A DNA stretch of 64,000 nucleotides from Aquipseudomonas ullengensis (GCF_014174475.1 NZ_JACJUD010000002.1:296323-360322); one strand, 5' to 3'; shown: positions 53,001 through 60,138, numbered from the stretch's first letter. Made by a program: numbers and translations. The notes: generated by a model from the sequence alone, not told the origin.

Positions 53001-53667
53001 GGGCGAGGACTTCGCCCTGGCCGTCGCCGAACACCTGCACTTCCAGATGGCGGGCACGCTGGATGTACTTCTCGATAAATACGCCGGAGTCGCTGAAGTT
53101 GTTCTGCCCCAGGCGCTTGACCGCGTCGAAGGCGTCGCTCAGCTCGGGGGCGCTGTTGCACACGCGCATGCCGATGCCGCCACCGCCGGCGGTGCTTTTC
53201 AGCATCACCGGGTAGCCGACCTGCTCGCCGGCGACCAGCGCGGCGTCGAGGTTTTCCAGCAGTTCGGTGCCTTCGAGCATTGGCACGCCATGTTGTTTGG
53301 CCAGCGCGCGGGCGGTGTGCTTGAGGCCGAATACGCGCAGCTGCTCGGGCGTCGGGCCGACAAAGGCGATGCCGGCGGCCTCGCAGGCTTCGGCGAAGGC
53401 GGCGTTTTCGGAGAGGAAGCCGTAGCCGGGGTGAATGGCCTTGGCCCCAGTCTGCTTGGCGACGGCAAGGATCTTGTCGACCACCAGATAGGTGCCGGCG
53501 GCCGGGCCTTCGCCGAGGCTGAAAGCTTCATCGGCCTGCTGGATATGCAGGCTGGCGGCGTCGGCCTCGGAGTACACGGCCACGCCTTTGACGTCCAGTT
53601 GACGCAGGGTGCGCAGGATGCGGCAGGCAATGGCGCCGCGGTTGGCGATCAGGAGTTTGTCGAACAT
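50068..53667 (-). CDS. Biotin-dependent urea/guanidine carboxylase (probable guanidine carboxylase)
   Basis: A 1199-aa single-chain carboxylase. Residues 1-450 are biotin carboxylase (MFDKLLIANRGAIACRILRT, ATP-grasp KSTAGGGGIGMRV). About 460-1080 is the KipA/KipI-like carboxyltransferase half (GPSGPMDDRALRLGN, PVILGPDGPSLGGFVCPV). The last 80 residues are the biotin carrier with Lys1163 in ESMKMEIPL. Homologues in ykkC-controlled operons with the two associated proteins carboxylate guanidine rather than urea. No urea-specific gene is nearby, and riboswitches control the operon, so guanidine is the inferred substrate. Fourth enzyme-coding position, between cgd-type genes and allophanate hydrolase. 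Confidence 0.9.
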   Translation of the reverse strand: MFDKLLIANRGAIACRILRTLRQLDVKGVAVYSEADAASLHIQQADEAFSLGEGPAAGTYLVVDKILAVAKQTGAKAIHPGYGFLSENAAFAEACEAAGIAFVGPTPEQLRVFGLKHTARALAKQHGVPMLEGTELLENLDAALVAGEQVGYPVMLKSTAGGGGIGMRVCNSAPELSDAFDAVKRLGQNNFSDSGVFIEKYIQRARHLEVQVFGDGQGEVLALGVRDCSVQRRNQKVLEETPAPNLPAGMADELCAAAIKLAKAVSYRSAGTVEFVYDSEAERFYFLEVNTRLQVEHGVTEQVWGVDLVRWMIELAAGDLAPLSELAKGLKPSGHAIQARLYAEDPGRDFQPSPGLLTAVDFPKADGKALRIDTWVEAGCEIPPYFDPMIAKVITWKPTREEASAALNQALADTLLYGVETNSQYLRQILIDAPFASGEPWTRCLEGLTYQAHTFEVLSAGTQTTVQDFPGRLGYWAVGVPPSGPMDDRALRLGNRLLGNDEGAAGLEITMSGPLLRFNTDAVVAVTGAAIPLSVDGAEQPMNTALLIKAGSTLSLGTIAGSGARSYLTLRSGLQVPEYLGSKSTFTLGQFGGHGGRALRAGDVLHIPALSDADNGAQLPSELCTALPAVREIRVIYGPHGAPEYFTPAYIETFLATDWEVHFNSSRTGVRLIGPKPEWVRDSGGEAGLHPSNIHDNPYAIGAVDFTGDMPVILGPDGPSLGGFVCPVTIIEADLWQLGQLKAGDKLRFVPVNIDTARQLAKARKAEVAGLEAVAVSWKPIPLEPPVILDIGSQDKRLVARLSGDTHLLLEIGQAELDLVLRFRGHALMQALEAKNLNGVIDLTPGIRSLQVHYQPETLSLANLLAVVIGEWDAVCNAQDLKVPSRIVHLPLSWDDPACQLAIDKYMTTVRKDAPWCPSNLEFIRRINDLPNLDEVYKTVFDASYLVMGLGDVYLGAPVATPLDPRHRLVTTKYNPARTWTAENSVGIGGAYMCVYGMEGPGGYQFVGRTLQMWNRYREVAAFHGKPWLLRFFDQIRFYPVGAEELLQIRRDFPLGRYELRIEDSELALADYQDFLTEEAEGIDAFRTQQRAAFDAERQRWIASGQAHYESEEVAPELGDDAPLGAGQHSIDSHIAGNLWQVQVEEGSTVKAGDVLVILESMKMEIPLLAPRDGVVREVRVQPGSPVRAGQRVVVLEEA

Positions 53668-53755
53668 CTGCTTGCCCTCGGAAGGGTTGGCGGGCCGTCC
53701 CGCTGTATTCGGTCTGCACCACGGTCGTCCGGGGTGGGAAATGCGTGTGTTCTGT

Positions 53756-53819
53756 GTAGGAGCCAGCTTGCTGGCGATCAGCGGTCTGTCGGTTTGATCG
53801 CGAGCAAGCTCGCTCCTAC
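53756..53819. repeat. Dispersed palindromic repeat, GTAGGAGC family (copy 3)
   Basis: A 25-bp inverted repeat with 2 mismatches (53756-53780 and 53795-53819). It lies in the gap between the carboxylase and its upstream neighbour, and it provides the last codons of the possible microprotein at 53816-53914. Confidence 0.88.
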
Positions 53820-53914
53820 GGGTTCTGCGGTGGCTTGGGCTGTTGCTCCAGGCACTGCCCCGAGCGGCTCTGGCACAGGCGGAACAGCCATTCGCGAAGC
53901 TGCTTCAGTCCCAT
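53816..53914 (-). CDS. Possible 32-aa microprotein after the deiminase subunit gene
   Basis: A short frame [20 protein letters not shown]... of 32 residues. Its ATG overlaps the stop codon of the upstream gene by 10 bp (ATGGGACTGA), which would allow coupled translation. It ends in a Pro-rich tail inside a repeat. An amphipathic N-terminal helix is plausible. No family recognised. Confidence 0.3.
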   Translation of the reverse strand: MGLKQLREWLFRLCQSRSGQCLEQQPKPPQNP

Positions 53915-54540
53915 ACCAGCACCTCGGCCGGGGTCGGGTTCCAGCCGTTGCAGGGGTTGTTCAGTTGCGGGCAGTTGGAGATCAGCACGATGACGTCCAT
54001 GTGCGCGATCAGCTCGACGTACTTGCCCGGCGCGGAGATGCCGTCCTCGAAGGTCAGGCCGCCTTCGGGCGTCACCGGCACGTTCATAAAGAAGTTGATG
54101 TTGGCGCCGATGTCGCGCTTCTCCAGGCGGCCGTCGTGCAGGCTGGCGCGCAGGAAGTTGTCGCGGCAGCTGTGCATGTAGCGCTTGTCCAAGGCGTAGC
54201 GCACCGTGTTGCTCTCCTGGGCGCAGGCGCCGCCGAGGGTGTCGTGGCGGCCGCAGGTGTCGGCGCTGATGGTCAGCAGCGGGTTGCCCAGGTTGGAGTA
54301 GAGGACGGTGCCGGTGGTCAGGTACACGCTGTTCTGTTTGCGCAGGGTGCGTTGCGGGTCGTAGCGCTCGCGTGGGTTCTTCGCGCTGAAGAACAGCGTG
54401 TCGACCGCCTGGTTGCCTTCGAGGTCGAGCAGGCGCACGGTCTGCCCGGCTTTGACTTCGCAGAGGAACGGCTCGCCGGCCGGGATCTCGTGGCGGTAGA
54501 CGGCGGTGGCGGCGTGTTTGTCGCTTGCAGTAAGGCTCAT
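53905..54540 (-). CDS. Urea carboxylase-associated protein 1; carboxyguanidine deiminase subunit
   Basis: A 211-aa DUF1989-family protein: [43 protein letters not shown], and [14 protein letters not shown]. In guanidine operons the two DUF1989 proteins form the heteromeric deiminase that turns carboxyguanidine into allophanate and ammonia. Conserved Cys and His in DTCGRHD probably bind metal. It lies between its partner and the carboxylase. I cannot say which of CgdA or CgdB it is. Confidence 0.85.
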   Translation of the reverse strand: MSLTASDKHAATAVYRHEIPAGEPFLCEVKAGQTVRLLDLEGNQAVDTLFFSAKNPRERYDPQRTLRKQNSVYLTTGTVLYSNLGNPLLTISADTCGRHDTLGGACAQESNTVRYALDKRYMHSCRDNFLRASLHDGRLEKRDIGANINFFMNVPVTPEGGLTFEDGISAPGKYVELIAHMDVIVLISNCPQLNNPCNGWNPTPAEVLVWD

Positions 54541-54565
54541 CGGAATGTCCTCGGTGTTGTTTCAC

Positions 54566-54635
54566 TGGATTCCCGCCTTCGCGGGAATGACGGTCTATAG
54601 GTTTTCTTCGTCATCCCCGCGAAGGCGGGGACCCA
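54566..54635. repeat. Dispersed palindromic repeat, CCGCCTTCGCGGG family
   Basis: A 27-bp inverted repeat with 3 mismatches (54566-54592 and 54609-54635); each arm holds its own small hairpin (CCCGCCTTCGCGGG and CCCCGCGAAGGCGGGG). It fills the gap between the two associated-protein genes. Confidence 0.88.
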
Positions 54636-54636
54636 A

Positions 54637-55365
54637 TCAAATGAACAGGCGTTCGGTGTTGTGGAAGCCGCGGCCGTTTTCCGGGCGCGAGGTGCGGCAG
54701 AGCACGCTGATGCCGTCGCTCTCGACCTTGCTCCAGCTCAGTTGCACCGGCTTGGGCGCGTACTGCGGGTTGGGGTCCAGCGGGTGCTGCAGGGCGGTGA
54801 GCGCCACCAAGGTGTCCATCGGTGCGTACAGCTCGATGTAGTCGCCGGCCTTGGAGTTGCCAGGTTCGAAATGGAAGCGGCCGTCGCCGTCGACGCTGAC
54901 CTTGCTGAACAGGTTGAGCGCCATCAGCAGGTCCTGGATGTTCAGGTTCCACTTGCCCATTTCCACCAGCAGGTTGTCCACGCCGTTGCGGAAGTAGCCG
55001 TTGCGCAGCTCCTGGTAGCGCCCGGCACCGTACTTCTCGGTGACTTCCTCGGCATTCAGCACGCCGCCGAAGCTGTCATGCCAGCCGCAGGTGTCGGCGG
55101 TGATGGCGGCGAGCACGCGGCCCATGTCCGAGTACAGGCAGTGGCCGGCGGTGAGCTTGGCGGTGTGCTGGCACTTGAGGGTGTCGGGCAGGTTCAGGCG
55201 CTCGCTTTTCTCGACGGCGGAAAGCAGCAGCAGGCTGACGTTGGCGCCGCCTTCGAGATCGGTAACGCGCAGCAGCTGGCCGCGCTTGAGGACGAAGGAG
55301 GTGTGGCCGCCGCCGGGTACGAGTTCTTCGTACAGGCTGGGGCGCAGGGTCAGGGATGCGGTCAT
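54637..55365 (-). CDS. Urea carboxylase-associated protein 2; carboxyguanidine deiminase subunit
   Basis: A 242-aa DUF1989-family protein paralogous to the next gene: LRVTDLEGGANVSLLLLSAV, ITADTCGWHDSFGGVLNAEE, LNIQDLLMALNLFSKV. The DTCGxHD signature is shared. It is expected to form the deiminase with the 211-aa partner. The upstream ATPase gene stop is 9 bp away, so the transport and enzyme genes are one operon. Confidence 0.85.
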   Translation of the reverse strand: MTASLTLRPSLYEELVPGGGHTSFVLKRGQLLRVTDLEGGANVSLLLLSAVEKSERLNLPDTLKCQHTAKLTAGHCLYSDMGRVLAAITADTCGWHDSFGGVLNAEEVTEKYGAGRYQELRNGYFRNGVDNLLVEMGKWNLNIQDLLMALNLFSKVSVDGDGRFHFEPGNSKAGDYIELYAPMDTLVALTALQHPLDPNPQYAPKPVQLSWSKVESDGISVLCRTSRPENGRGFHNTERLFI

Positions 55366-55374
55366 GGTTGCTCC

Positions 55375-56169
55375 TTACAGGGCCGGTTGCGGGGTGCCGG
55401 TGATGTGCGCCGGCAGTGCCTCGACGGCGGCGCGGGTGGCGCGGCGGTCGCTGTTCAGGGGGATGTCGTAGGTGATGCGCGCGCCGAAGGCGTTCGGTGC
55501 GTGCGGGTCGATACGGGTCTTGTCGAACACCAGCAGGCGGGTGCCAAGGCTGAAGCCCTCGCTCAGGTCATGGGTGACCATGAACACGGTCAGCTTGGTC
55601 TCGTGCCACAGCTCCAGCAGCAGGGCGTGCATGTCCTTGCGGATGCCCGGGTCCAGCGCGCCGAAAGGTTCGTCGAGCAGCAGCACGCGCGGCTTCATGA
55701 TCAGCGCCTGGGCGATGGCCAGGCGTTGCTGCATGCCGCCGGAGAGCTGGCTTGGGTATTTGTCCAGCGCGTGGCCGAGGCCGACTTTCTTGAGGATGAC
55801 TGCCGCCTGTTCGCGGGCGTCGCGCTTGGCGGCGCCGAACAGACGGCCGAGCAGGGGCGAGCGTGGCAGCTCCAGGCCGATGGCGACGTTGTTCAGCACG
55901 CTCAGGTGCGGGAACACCGAATAGCGCTGGAACACCACACCACGGCTGCTATCCGGCTCGCCGGCCAGCGGCTGACCACCGAGCAATATCTCGCCGCGGC
56001 TGGCGCGTTCCTGACCCAGCAGCAGGCGCAGGAAGGTCGACTTGCCGCATCCGGAAGCGCCAACCAGGGTGCAGAACTCACCTTCGTTGATGCTCAGGTT
56101 CAGGCGCTCCAGCACAACCTGATCGCCGTACTCCTGCCAGACATTCTTGACCTCGATAAATGCGCTCAT
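55375..56169 (-). CDS. ABC transporter ATP-binding protein (guanidine-type, NitT/TauT family)
   Basis: A 264-aa ATPase: Walker A GASGCGKST, signature LSGGMQQRLAIAQAL, Walker B VLLLDEPFGALD, and the H-loop in VFMVTHDLSEGF. It overlaps the permease gene by 4 bp. Nitrate/taurine-type family by sequence; guanidine, or guanidine plus urea, is the inferred substrate from the riboswitch. Confidence 0.92.
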   Translation of the reverse strand: MSAFIEVKNVWQEYGDQVVLERLNLSINEGEFCTLVGASGCGKSTFLRLLLGQERASRGEILLGGQPLAGEPDSSRGVVFQRYSVFPHLSVLNNVAIGLELPRSPLLGRLFGAAKRDAREQAAVILKKVGLGHALDKYPSQLSGGMQQRLAIAQALIMKPRVLLLDEPFGALDPGIRKDMHALLLELWHETKLTVFMVTHDLSEGFSLGTRLLVFDKTRIDPHAPNAFGARITYDIPLNSDRRATRAAVEALPAHITGTPQPAL

Positions 56170-56981
56170 GCTTTCGCTCCTTCATACCAGGGGAAGCACA
56201 GGCGGGTGGTCTGGCGCAGGCCCAGGTCCATCAGCCAGGCGAGCAGGGTGATCCACACCACGTACGGCAGGATCACGTCCATCGCCATGTAGCGACGCAC
56301 GAGGAAGATGCGGTAGCCGAGGCCGTCGGTGGAGGCGATGGCTTCGGCGGCGATGAGGAACAGCCAGGCCGAACCGAGCACCAGGCGCAGGGCGATCAGC
56401 AGGCGCGGCAGCAGTTGTGGCAGCACCACGCGCAGGATCAGCGTCCAGGTGCTGGCGCCGAGGGTCTGCGCCTTGATCAGGATTTCGGTGGGGATTTCGC
56501 GGGCGCGCTGCTCCAGATCACGAGCCAGCACCGGGGTGATGCCGATGACGATCAGCATCACCTTGGACAGCTCGCCGAGGCCGAAGACGATGAACAGGAT
56601 CGGCAGGATCGCCAGCGGTGGCACCATCGACAACACGGTCAGCAGCGGCGACAGCGGCGCGCGGAACAGCGGCAGGATGCCAGCGGCTATCCCTAAGCAC
56701 AGGCCGACCAGGGCGGCGATGCCGATGCCCATGCCGAGGCGGGCCAGGCTGGAGGCGCTGTCCTGCCAGAACAGGTAGTTGCCGCTGCGCTTGTCTTCGG
56801 TGAAGGCCAGGCGATCAATCGCGCTGGCCATCTGGCTGGCGCTGGGCAACAGCTTGTCGTTGGGGTTGTCCGTCAGCCGCGCCGCCGAGCCCACGAAGTA
56901 GGCGAACAGCAGCAGGGCGAACGGCAACAGGATCAGCAGCAGGCGGCCGCCGCGGTCCGGGTGTCGGTTGATCAGGCGCAT
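56166..56981 (-). CDS. ABC transporter permease (guanidine-type)
   Basis: A 271-aa inner-membrane permease with about six helices (LLLILLPFALLLFAYFVG at the N-terminus) and the EAA-type loop in EILIKAQTLGASTWTLILRV. It overlaps the ATPase start by 4 bp. One permease suffices for a homodimer. Confidence 0.9.
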   Translation of the reverse strand: MRLINRHPDRGGRLLLILLPFALLLFAYFVGSAARLTDNPNDKLLPSASQMASAIDRLAFTEDKRSGNYLFWQDSASSLARLGMGIGIAALVGLCLGIAAGILPLFRAPLSPLLTVLSMVPPLAILPILFIVFGLGELSKVMLIVIGITPVLARDLEQRAREIPTEILIKAQTLGASTWTLILRVVLPQLLPRLLIALRLVLGSAWLFLIAAEAIASTDGLGYRIFLVRRYMAMDVILPYVVWITLLAWLMDLGLRQTTRLCFPWYEGAKA

Positions 56982-57036
56982 GGCGCTTCCTCGGGGTTCG
57001 ACATTCCCCTCTCCCGTTGGAAGAGGGGAGCGGGCG

Positions 57037-58104
57037 TCAGAGCGTGCCGTCGGCCGCCATCTGCATGAACGAAGGATCGAAACGCAGCTTGAGGTTGCCC
57101 TTGTCGCCAGTGACTACGCCCTTGGCGAAGCCCATGCCAATGAAGTCGGCGCTCTGTGCGCCTTCGCCGAGCAGGCCGTGGGCAAAGGAGAATTCGGCCA
57201 CCTTGCTCATGGTCGCCGGCAGTTTCGGGCTGTTGGCGAAGGCCACGGCATCCTTGGCGCTGTAGAACATCTTGGTCGCCGCCAGTTGCGCTTCGTAGCC
57301 GGCCAGGTCGGTGCCGGAGGCCTTGGCCATGTGCTCGCGGGCTGCTTTGCCTGCGGCCGAGTCGGCGCTCATGGTCGCCATGATTTCGTACCAGGCGCCG
57401 GTCAGGGCTTTGCCCAGGGCGGGGTTGTCTTTCAGGGTGTCGGAGTTGACCACCATCAGGTCGATGATTTCGCCGGGGATCTGGCTGGAGTCGAACACCT
57501 TGGTCACCTTCGGCGTGGCTTCGATTTCGGCCAGCAGCGGGTTCCAGGTGGCCACGGCTTGCACATCGTCGGTGGCGAAGGCGGCGACCATGTCGGCGTC
57601 GGAGGTGTTGACCACTTTCAGGTCTTTCTCGGCCAGGCCGGCACGCTCCAGGCCACGGGCCAGCAGGTAGTGGGAGACGGAGAGTTCGACCAGGTTGACG
57701 TCCAGGCCCTTGAGATCACCGAGGGTCTTTTTCTCGCCCTTGATGACGATGCCGTCGTTGCCGTTGGAGAAGTCGCCGACGATCAGCGCGGTGCTGTCCA
57801 CACCGCCGGCGGCGGGGATGGTCAGGGCGTCCATGTTGGTCATGGTGCAGCCGTCGAACTGACCGGCGGTGTACTGGTTGATCGACTCGACGTAGTCATT
57901 GAGCTGAACCACATCGATGGCGATGTCGTACTTCTTCGCCCACTTCTCGACGATGCCTTCGGCTTGGCCGTATTCCCAGGGCATCCAGCCGGCGTAGATG
58001 GTCCAGCAGACGCTGAAGTGGTCTTTCTTTTCGGCGTGAGCGGGGATGCTCAGGGCGGCAGCTAGGCCAGCGGCGATCAGCGAGGACAGCAGGGACTTGC
58101 GCAT
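57037..58104 (-). CDS. ABC transporter substrate-binding protein 1 (guanidine-type)
   Basis: A 355-aa periplasmic binding protein with signal MRKSLLSSLIAAGLAAALSI ending HAEKK. The mature part starts FSVCWTIYAGWMPW and has the NitT/TauT-type core TMTNMDALTIPAAGGVDS. First gene of the main operon, directly behind a guanidine-I riboswitch. The start at 58104 has GAGGT 8 nt upstream; the 15-residue upstream extension lies in the leader. A paralogue lies upstream at 58598-59674. Confidence 0.9.
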   Translation of the reverse strand: MRKSLLSSLIAAGLAAALSIPAHAEKKDHFSVCWTIYAGWMPWEYGQAEGIVEKWAKKYDIAIDVVQLNDYVESINQYTAGQFDGCTMTNMDALTIPAAGGVDSTALIVGDFSNGNDGIVIKGEKKTLGDLKGLDVNLVELSVSHYLLARGLERAGLAEKDLKVVNTSDADMVAAFATDDVQAVATWNPLLAEIEATPKVTKVFDSSQIPGEIIDLMVVNSDTLKDNPALGKALTGAWYEIMATMSADSAAGKAAREHMAKASGTDLAGYEAQLAATKMFYSAKDAVAFANSPKLPATMSKVAEFSFAHGLLGEGAQSADFIGMGFAKGVVTGDKGNLKLRFDPSFMQMAADGTL

Positions 58105-58171
58105 GGGGTGAACCTCCAGTTCTGGGATACGGGCAGAGCAGCGCGACACTTTCCTGAATCAACAGGTGGCG

Positions 58172-58280
58172 CGTTCTCCCGGGCTTTTGTCCCGCCGTGT
58201 AACCCCGAACGAGGTCGCCAACTCTCGGACCAGTCACTCGTCTGTCTCCGTGTGGAGCAGTCGAGCCGGAACCCTAGTCA
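58172..58280 (-). promoter_or_regulatory. Guanidine-I (ykkC) riboswitch before the main operon
   Basis: On the minus strand: CTAGGGTTCCGG from 58277, TGGTCCGAGAGTTGG at about 58233, ACACGGCGGGAC and AAAAGCCCGGGAGAACG to 58172. All conserved blocks of the class are present in order. No T-run follows, so control is more likely on translation of the binding protein or through a distant terminator. The aptamer ends 68 nt before the start codon. Confidence 0.92.
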
Positions 58281-58337
58281 GCCATTGCAAATTGTCGTGT
58301 CGCGCCCCTCGCGGGGGCTTCTGCATGAATGGGTTAA

Positions 58338-58353
58338 AGCGAACATCGTGCCA
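58338..58353 (-). promoter_or_regulatory. Sigma-54 promoter of the main guanidine operon
   Basis: On the minus strand TGGCACGATGTTCGCT matches TGGCACG-N4-TTGCW with one mismatch. GG-to-GC spacing is 10. It lies 62 bp before the aptamer. Confidence 0.8.
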
Positions 58354-58408
58354 GTTGTGTCCGCTCAGCACGGCTGGGCGTTGTCGCTCCGTCTGTGGGC
58401 AGAAACGG

Positions 58409-58443
58409 GCGAGCATTGCGCGTTTGTGGTGCGCAATGCTCGC
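58409..58443. promoter_or_regulatory. Long inverted repeat at enhancer distance from the sigma-54 promoter
   Basis: A perfect 13-bp inverted repeat (58409-58421 and 58431-58443) with a 9-nt spacer. Its centre is 74 bp upstream of the -24 GG. This is the place and symmetry expected for an NtrC-type activator site, though the bases do not match the NtrC consensus well. The bases from 58444 to 58567 contain a sequence that looks like a dispersed Pseudomonas repeat. Confidence 0.5.
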
Positions 58444-58567
58444 TGTTGGTGCTCGCGGAGTCTGCTTACGATCTTTTGAGCTAGAGCCAGGCAAGGCGAA
58501 ATTGGGCGAAGGCGCGGAGTTTACGAGCTGTAAATGAGCAGCCTGAGCCCTATTTCAACGCTGCTTG

Positions 58568-58591
58568 GCCGACGATCAAGAGATCGTCGGC
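58568..58591 (-). terminator. Hairpin after the second binding protein
   Basis: A perfect 10-bp stem (58568-58577 with 58582-58591, GCCGACGATC), loop AAGA, directly after the stop codon of the 58598-59674 gene. There is no T-run, so it may be a stabiliser rather than a strict terminator. Confidence 0.5.
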
Positions 58592-58597
58592 AGGCTC

Positions 58598-59674
58598 TTA
58601 GAGTTTTCCTTCGGCGGCCATCTGCATATAGACGGGGTCGAAGCGCAGCTTGATCTGCGCAGCGTTGCCCACCACGCGGTTGCCAGTGAAGCTGATGCCG
58701 AGTGTCTGCAGGCCGTTGCCGTCGTTGCCCAGCAGTTTGTGGGCGTCGGCGAAATCGGCGATGCGTTCCATCAGCGTGGGCATCTTCTCGGTGTTGGCGA
58801 AGGCGTAGGCCGAGCGGGGCGAGTAGAAGGAGCGAATGGTCTTCAACTGTTCGTCGAAGTCTTCCGGCGTGGTGTCCGCGGCGGCGGCCATCTTGGCGCG
58901 GAAGGCCTGGCCTTCGGCATTCGGCATGCCCATCAGGCGCATGCCTTCGAACCAGGCGCCGGTGAGTGCGCGACCCAGTTCCGGGTGAGCGGCGAGGGTG
59001 GTGCTGTTGATTACCAGCAGGTCGAGGATTTCACCGGGAATGTGGTGCGAGCTGAACACCAGCACGCTGTCACCGTCCTGGCGCAGGTCTGCGAGGATCG
59101 GGTTCCAGGTGACCACTGCATCGCCTTTGCCACTGCGCCAGACCTGGGCCAGGTCCTTGTCCGAGACGTTCTCGATGGTCACGTCACTTTCACTCAGGTG
59201 TGCCCACTCCAATGCGCGGCTGAGCAGGTAGTGGGAGACCGAGTTTTCCACCAGCAGGATGGTCTTGCCTTTGAGATCGGTGAGGCTCTTGCTGCTACCA
59301 CGCACCAGGATGCCGTCGGCGCCGGCGGAGAAGTCCCCGATGATCAGGGCGGTGGAGTCCACTCCGGCTGCTGCGGGAATGGTCAGGGCGTCCATGTTGG
59401 TCATGGCGCAGGCGTCGTACTGGCCAGCGGTGTATTGCTCGATGGAGCCGACGTAGTCAGGCACCTGATCGACCTGGATTTCGATGCCGTACTTTTTCGC
59501 CCACTTGTCGATGATGCCCTGCTCGGCCATTTGCCCCCAGAGCATCCAGCCGGCGTAGATCGACCAGCAGACCTTGTAGCGGGGCGTATCCGCGCTGGCA
59601 TGGGGGGATTGCAGCAGTAGCAGGGCGAGCAGGGAGCAGGACAGCAGGCGAGCGGGCAACGAACGTAGGGGCAT
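58598..59674 (-). CDS. ABC transporter substrate-binding protein 2 (guanidine-type paralogue)
   Basis: A 358-aa periplasmic binding protein with signal MPLRSLPARLLSCSLLALLL and processing near HASA-DTP. The mature part, YKVCWSIYAGWMLW and AMTNMDALTIPAAAGVDS, is clearly paralogous to the downstream protein (57037-58104). It has no permease of its own, so it probably shares one and either broadens the substrate range or gives a second affinity. It has its own sigma-54 promoter and riboswitch. The upstream in-frame extension to 59788 is the riboswitch itself and is rejected. Confidence 0.9.
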   Translation of the reverse strand: MPLRSLPARLLSCSLLALLLLQSPHASADTPRYKVCWSIYAGWMLWGQMAEQGIIDKWAKKYGIEIQVDQVPDYVGSIEQYTAGQYDACAMTNMDALTIPAAAGVDSTALIIGDFSAGADGILVRGSSKSLTDLKGKTILLVENSVSHYLLSRALEWAHLSESDVTIENVSDKDLAQVWRSGKGDAVVTWNPILADLRQDGDSVLVFSSHHIPGEILDLLVINSTTLAAHPELGRALTGAWFEGMRLMGMPNAEGQAFRAKMAAAADTTPEDFDEQLKTIRSFYSPRSAYAFANTEKMPTLMERIADFADAHKLLGNDGNGLQTLGISFTGNRVVGNAAQIKLRFDPVYMQMAAEGKL

Positions 59675-59720
59675 GAATACCTCGGGGCAGGGGCGAACGG
59701 GATCGCGGCGGCATACTGCG

Positions 59721-59817
59721 CGTTCTCCCGGGCTTTTGTCCCTCCGTGTGACCCCAAATGCGAGGTTGTCGACTCTCGGACCAGACACCTGTCTCAGACA
59801 GCTCGGAACCCTAGTCG
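59721..59817 (-). promoter_or_regulatory. Guanidine-I (ykkC) riboswitch before binding protein 2
   Basis: On the minus strand: CTAGGGTTCCGAG from 59814, TGGTCCGAGAGTCG at about 59784, ACACGGAGGGAC and AAAAGCCCGGGAGAACG to 59721. It closely matches the riboswitch at 58172-58280, so the pair arose with the gene duplication. The distance to the start codon is 47 nt. Confidence 0.92.
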
Positions 59818-59883
59818 ACCATTGCGATCATCGTGTCTGGCAATCCTCATCGCATTGATGGGGACCTTGTGCGCGGGCTGCAA

Positions 59884-59899
59884 AGCGAATGCTGTGCCA
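59884..59899 (-). promoter_or_regulatory. Sigma-54 promoter of binding protein 2
   Basis: On the minus strand TGGCACAGCATTCGCT matches TGGCAC-N5-TTGCW with one mismatch, GG-to-GC spacing 10. It lies 70 bp before the aptamer. Confidence 0.8.
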
Positions 59900-59963
59900 A
59901 CTCGATGTAGCCCGCTAACGGCGTGGTCTTCCCCTGAGTCTGAGCTTTCTTGCTGGAGCCGGG

Positions 59964-59980
59964 CGCGCCAATACGGCGCG
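59964..59980. promoter_or_regulatory. Inverted repeat at enhancer distance from the sigma-54 promoter
   Basis: CGCGCC-N5-GGCGCG, a perfect 17-bp palindrome with the same geometry as an NtrC site. Its centre is 74 bp from the -24 GG, the same distance as the repeat at 58409-58443. The remaining 60,000-60,138 region has no gene. Confidence 0.45.
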
Positions 59981-60138
59981 AGAGCCGGGGCAAAATGGTG
60001 CGCGCACGGGAAATGCGCCGATACAACTTTCGCCTCAGGGCTTCAGCACTTGTCTGTGGAGGTCGCAGTCATAGTTGTGGGAGCAATCCCAGGTGCCGGT
60101 AATCGCCGTCGCCATCCCCGCGGTCGAAGGAGGCCGCC

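Noticed and set aside
58444..58567. Possible small RNA or gene between the two binding-protein units
   Set aside because: The sequence looks like a dispersed Pseudomonas repeat and has no promoter or coherent frame; it is only noted as a spacer.
59675..59788. In-frame N-terminal extension of binding protein 2
   Set aside because: The extension covers the conserved riboswitch bases and has no ribosome binding site; the ATG at 59674 gives a proper signal peptide.
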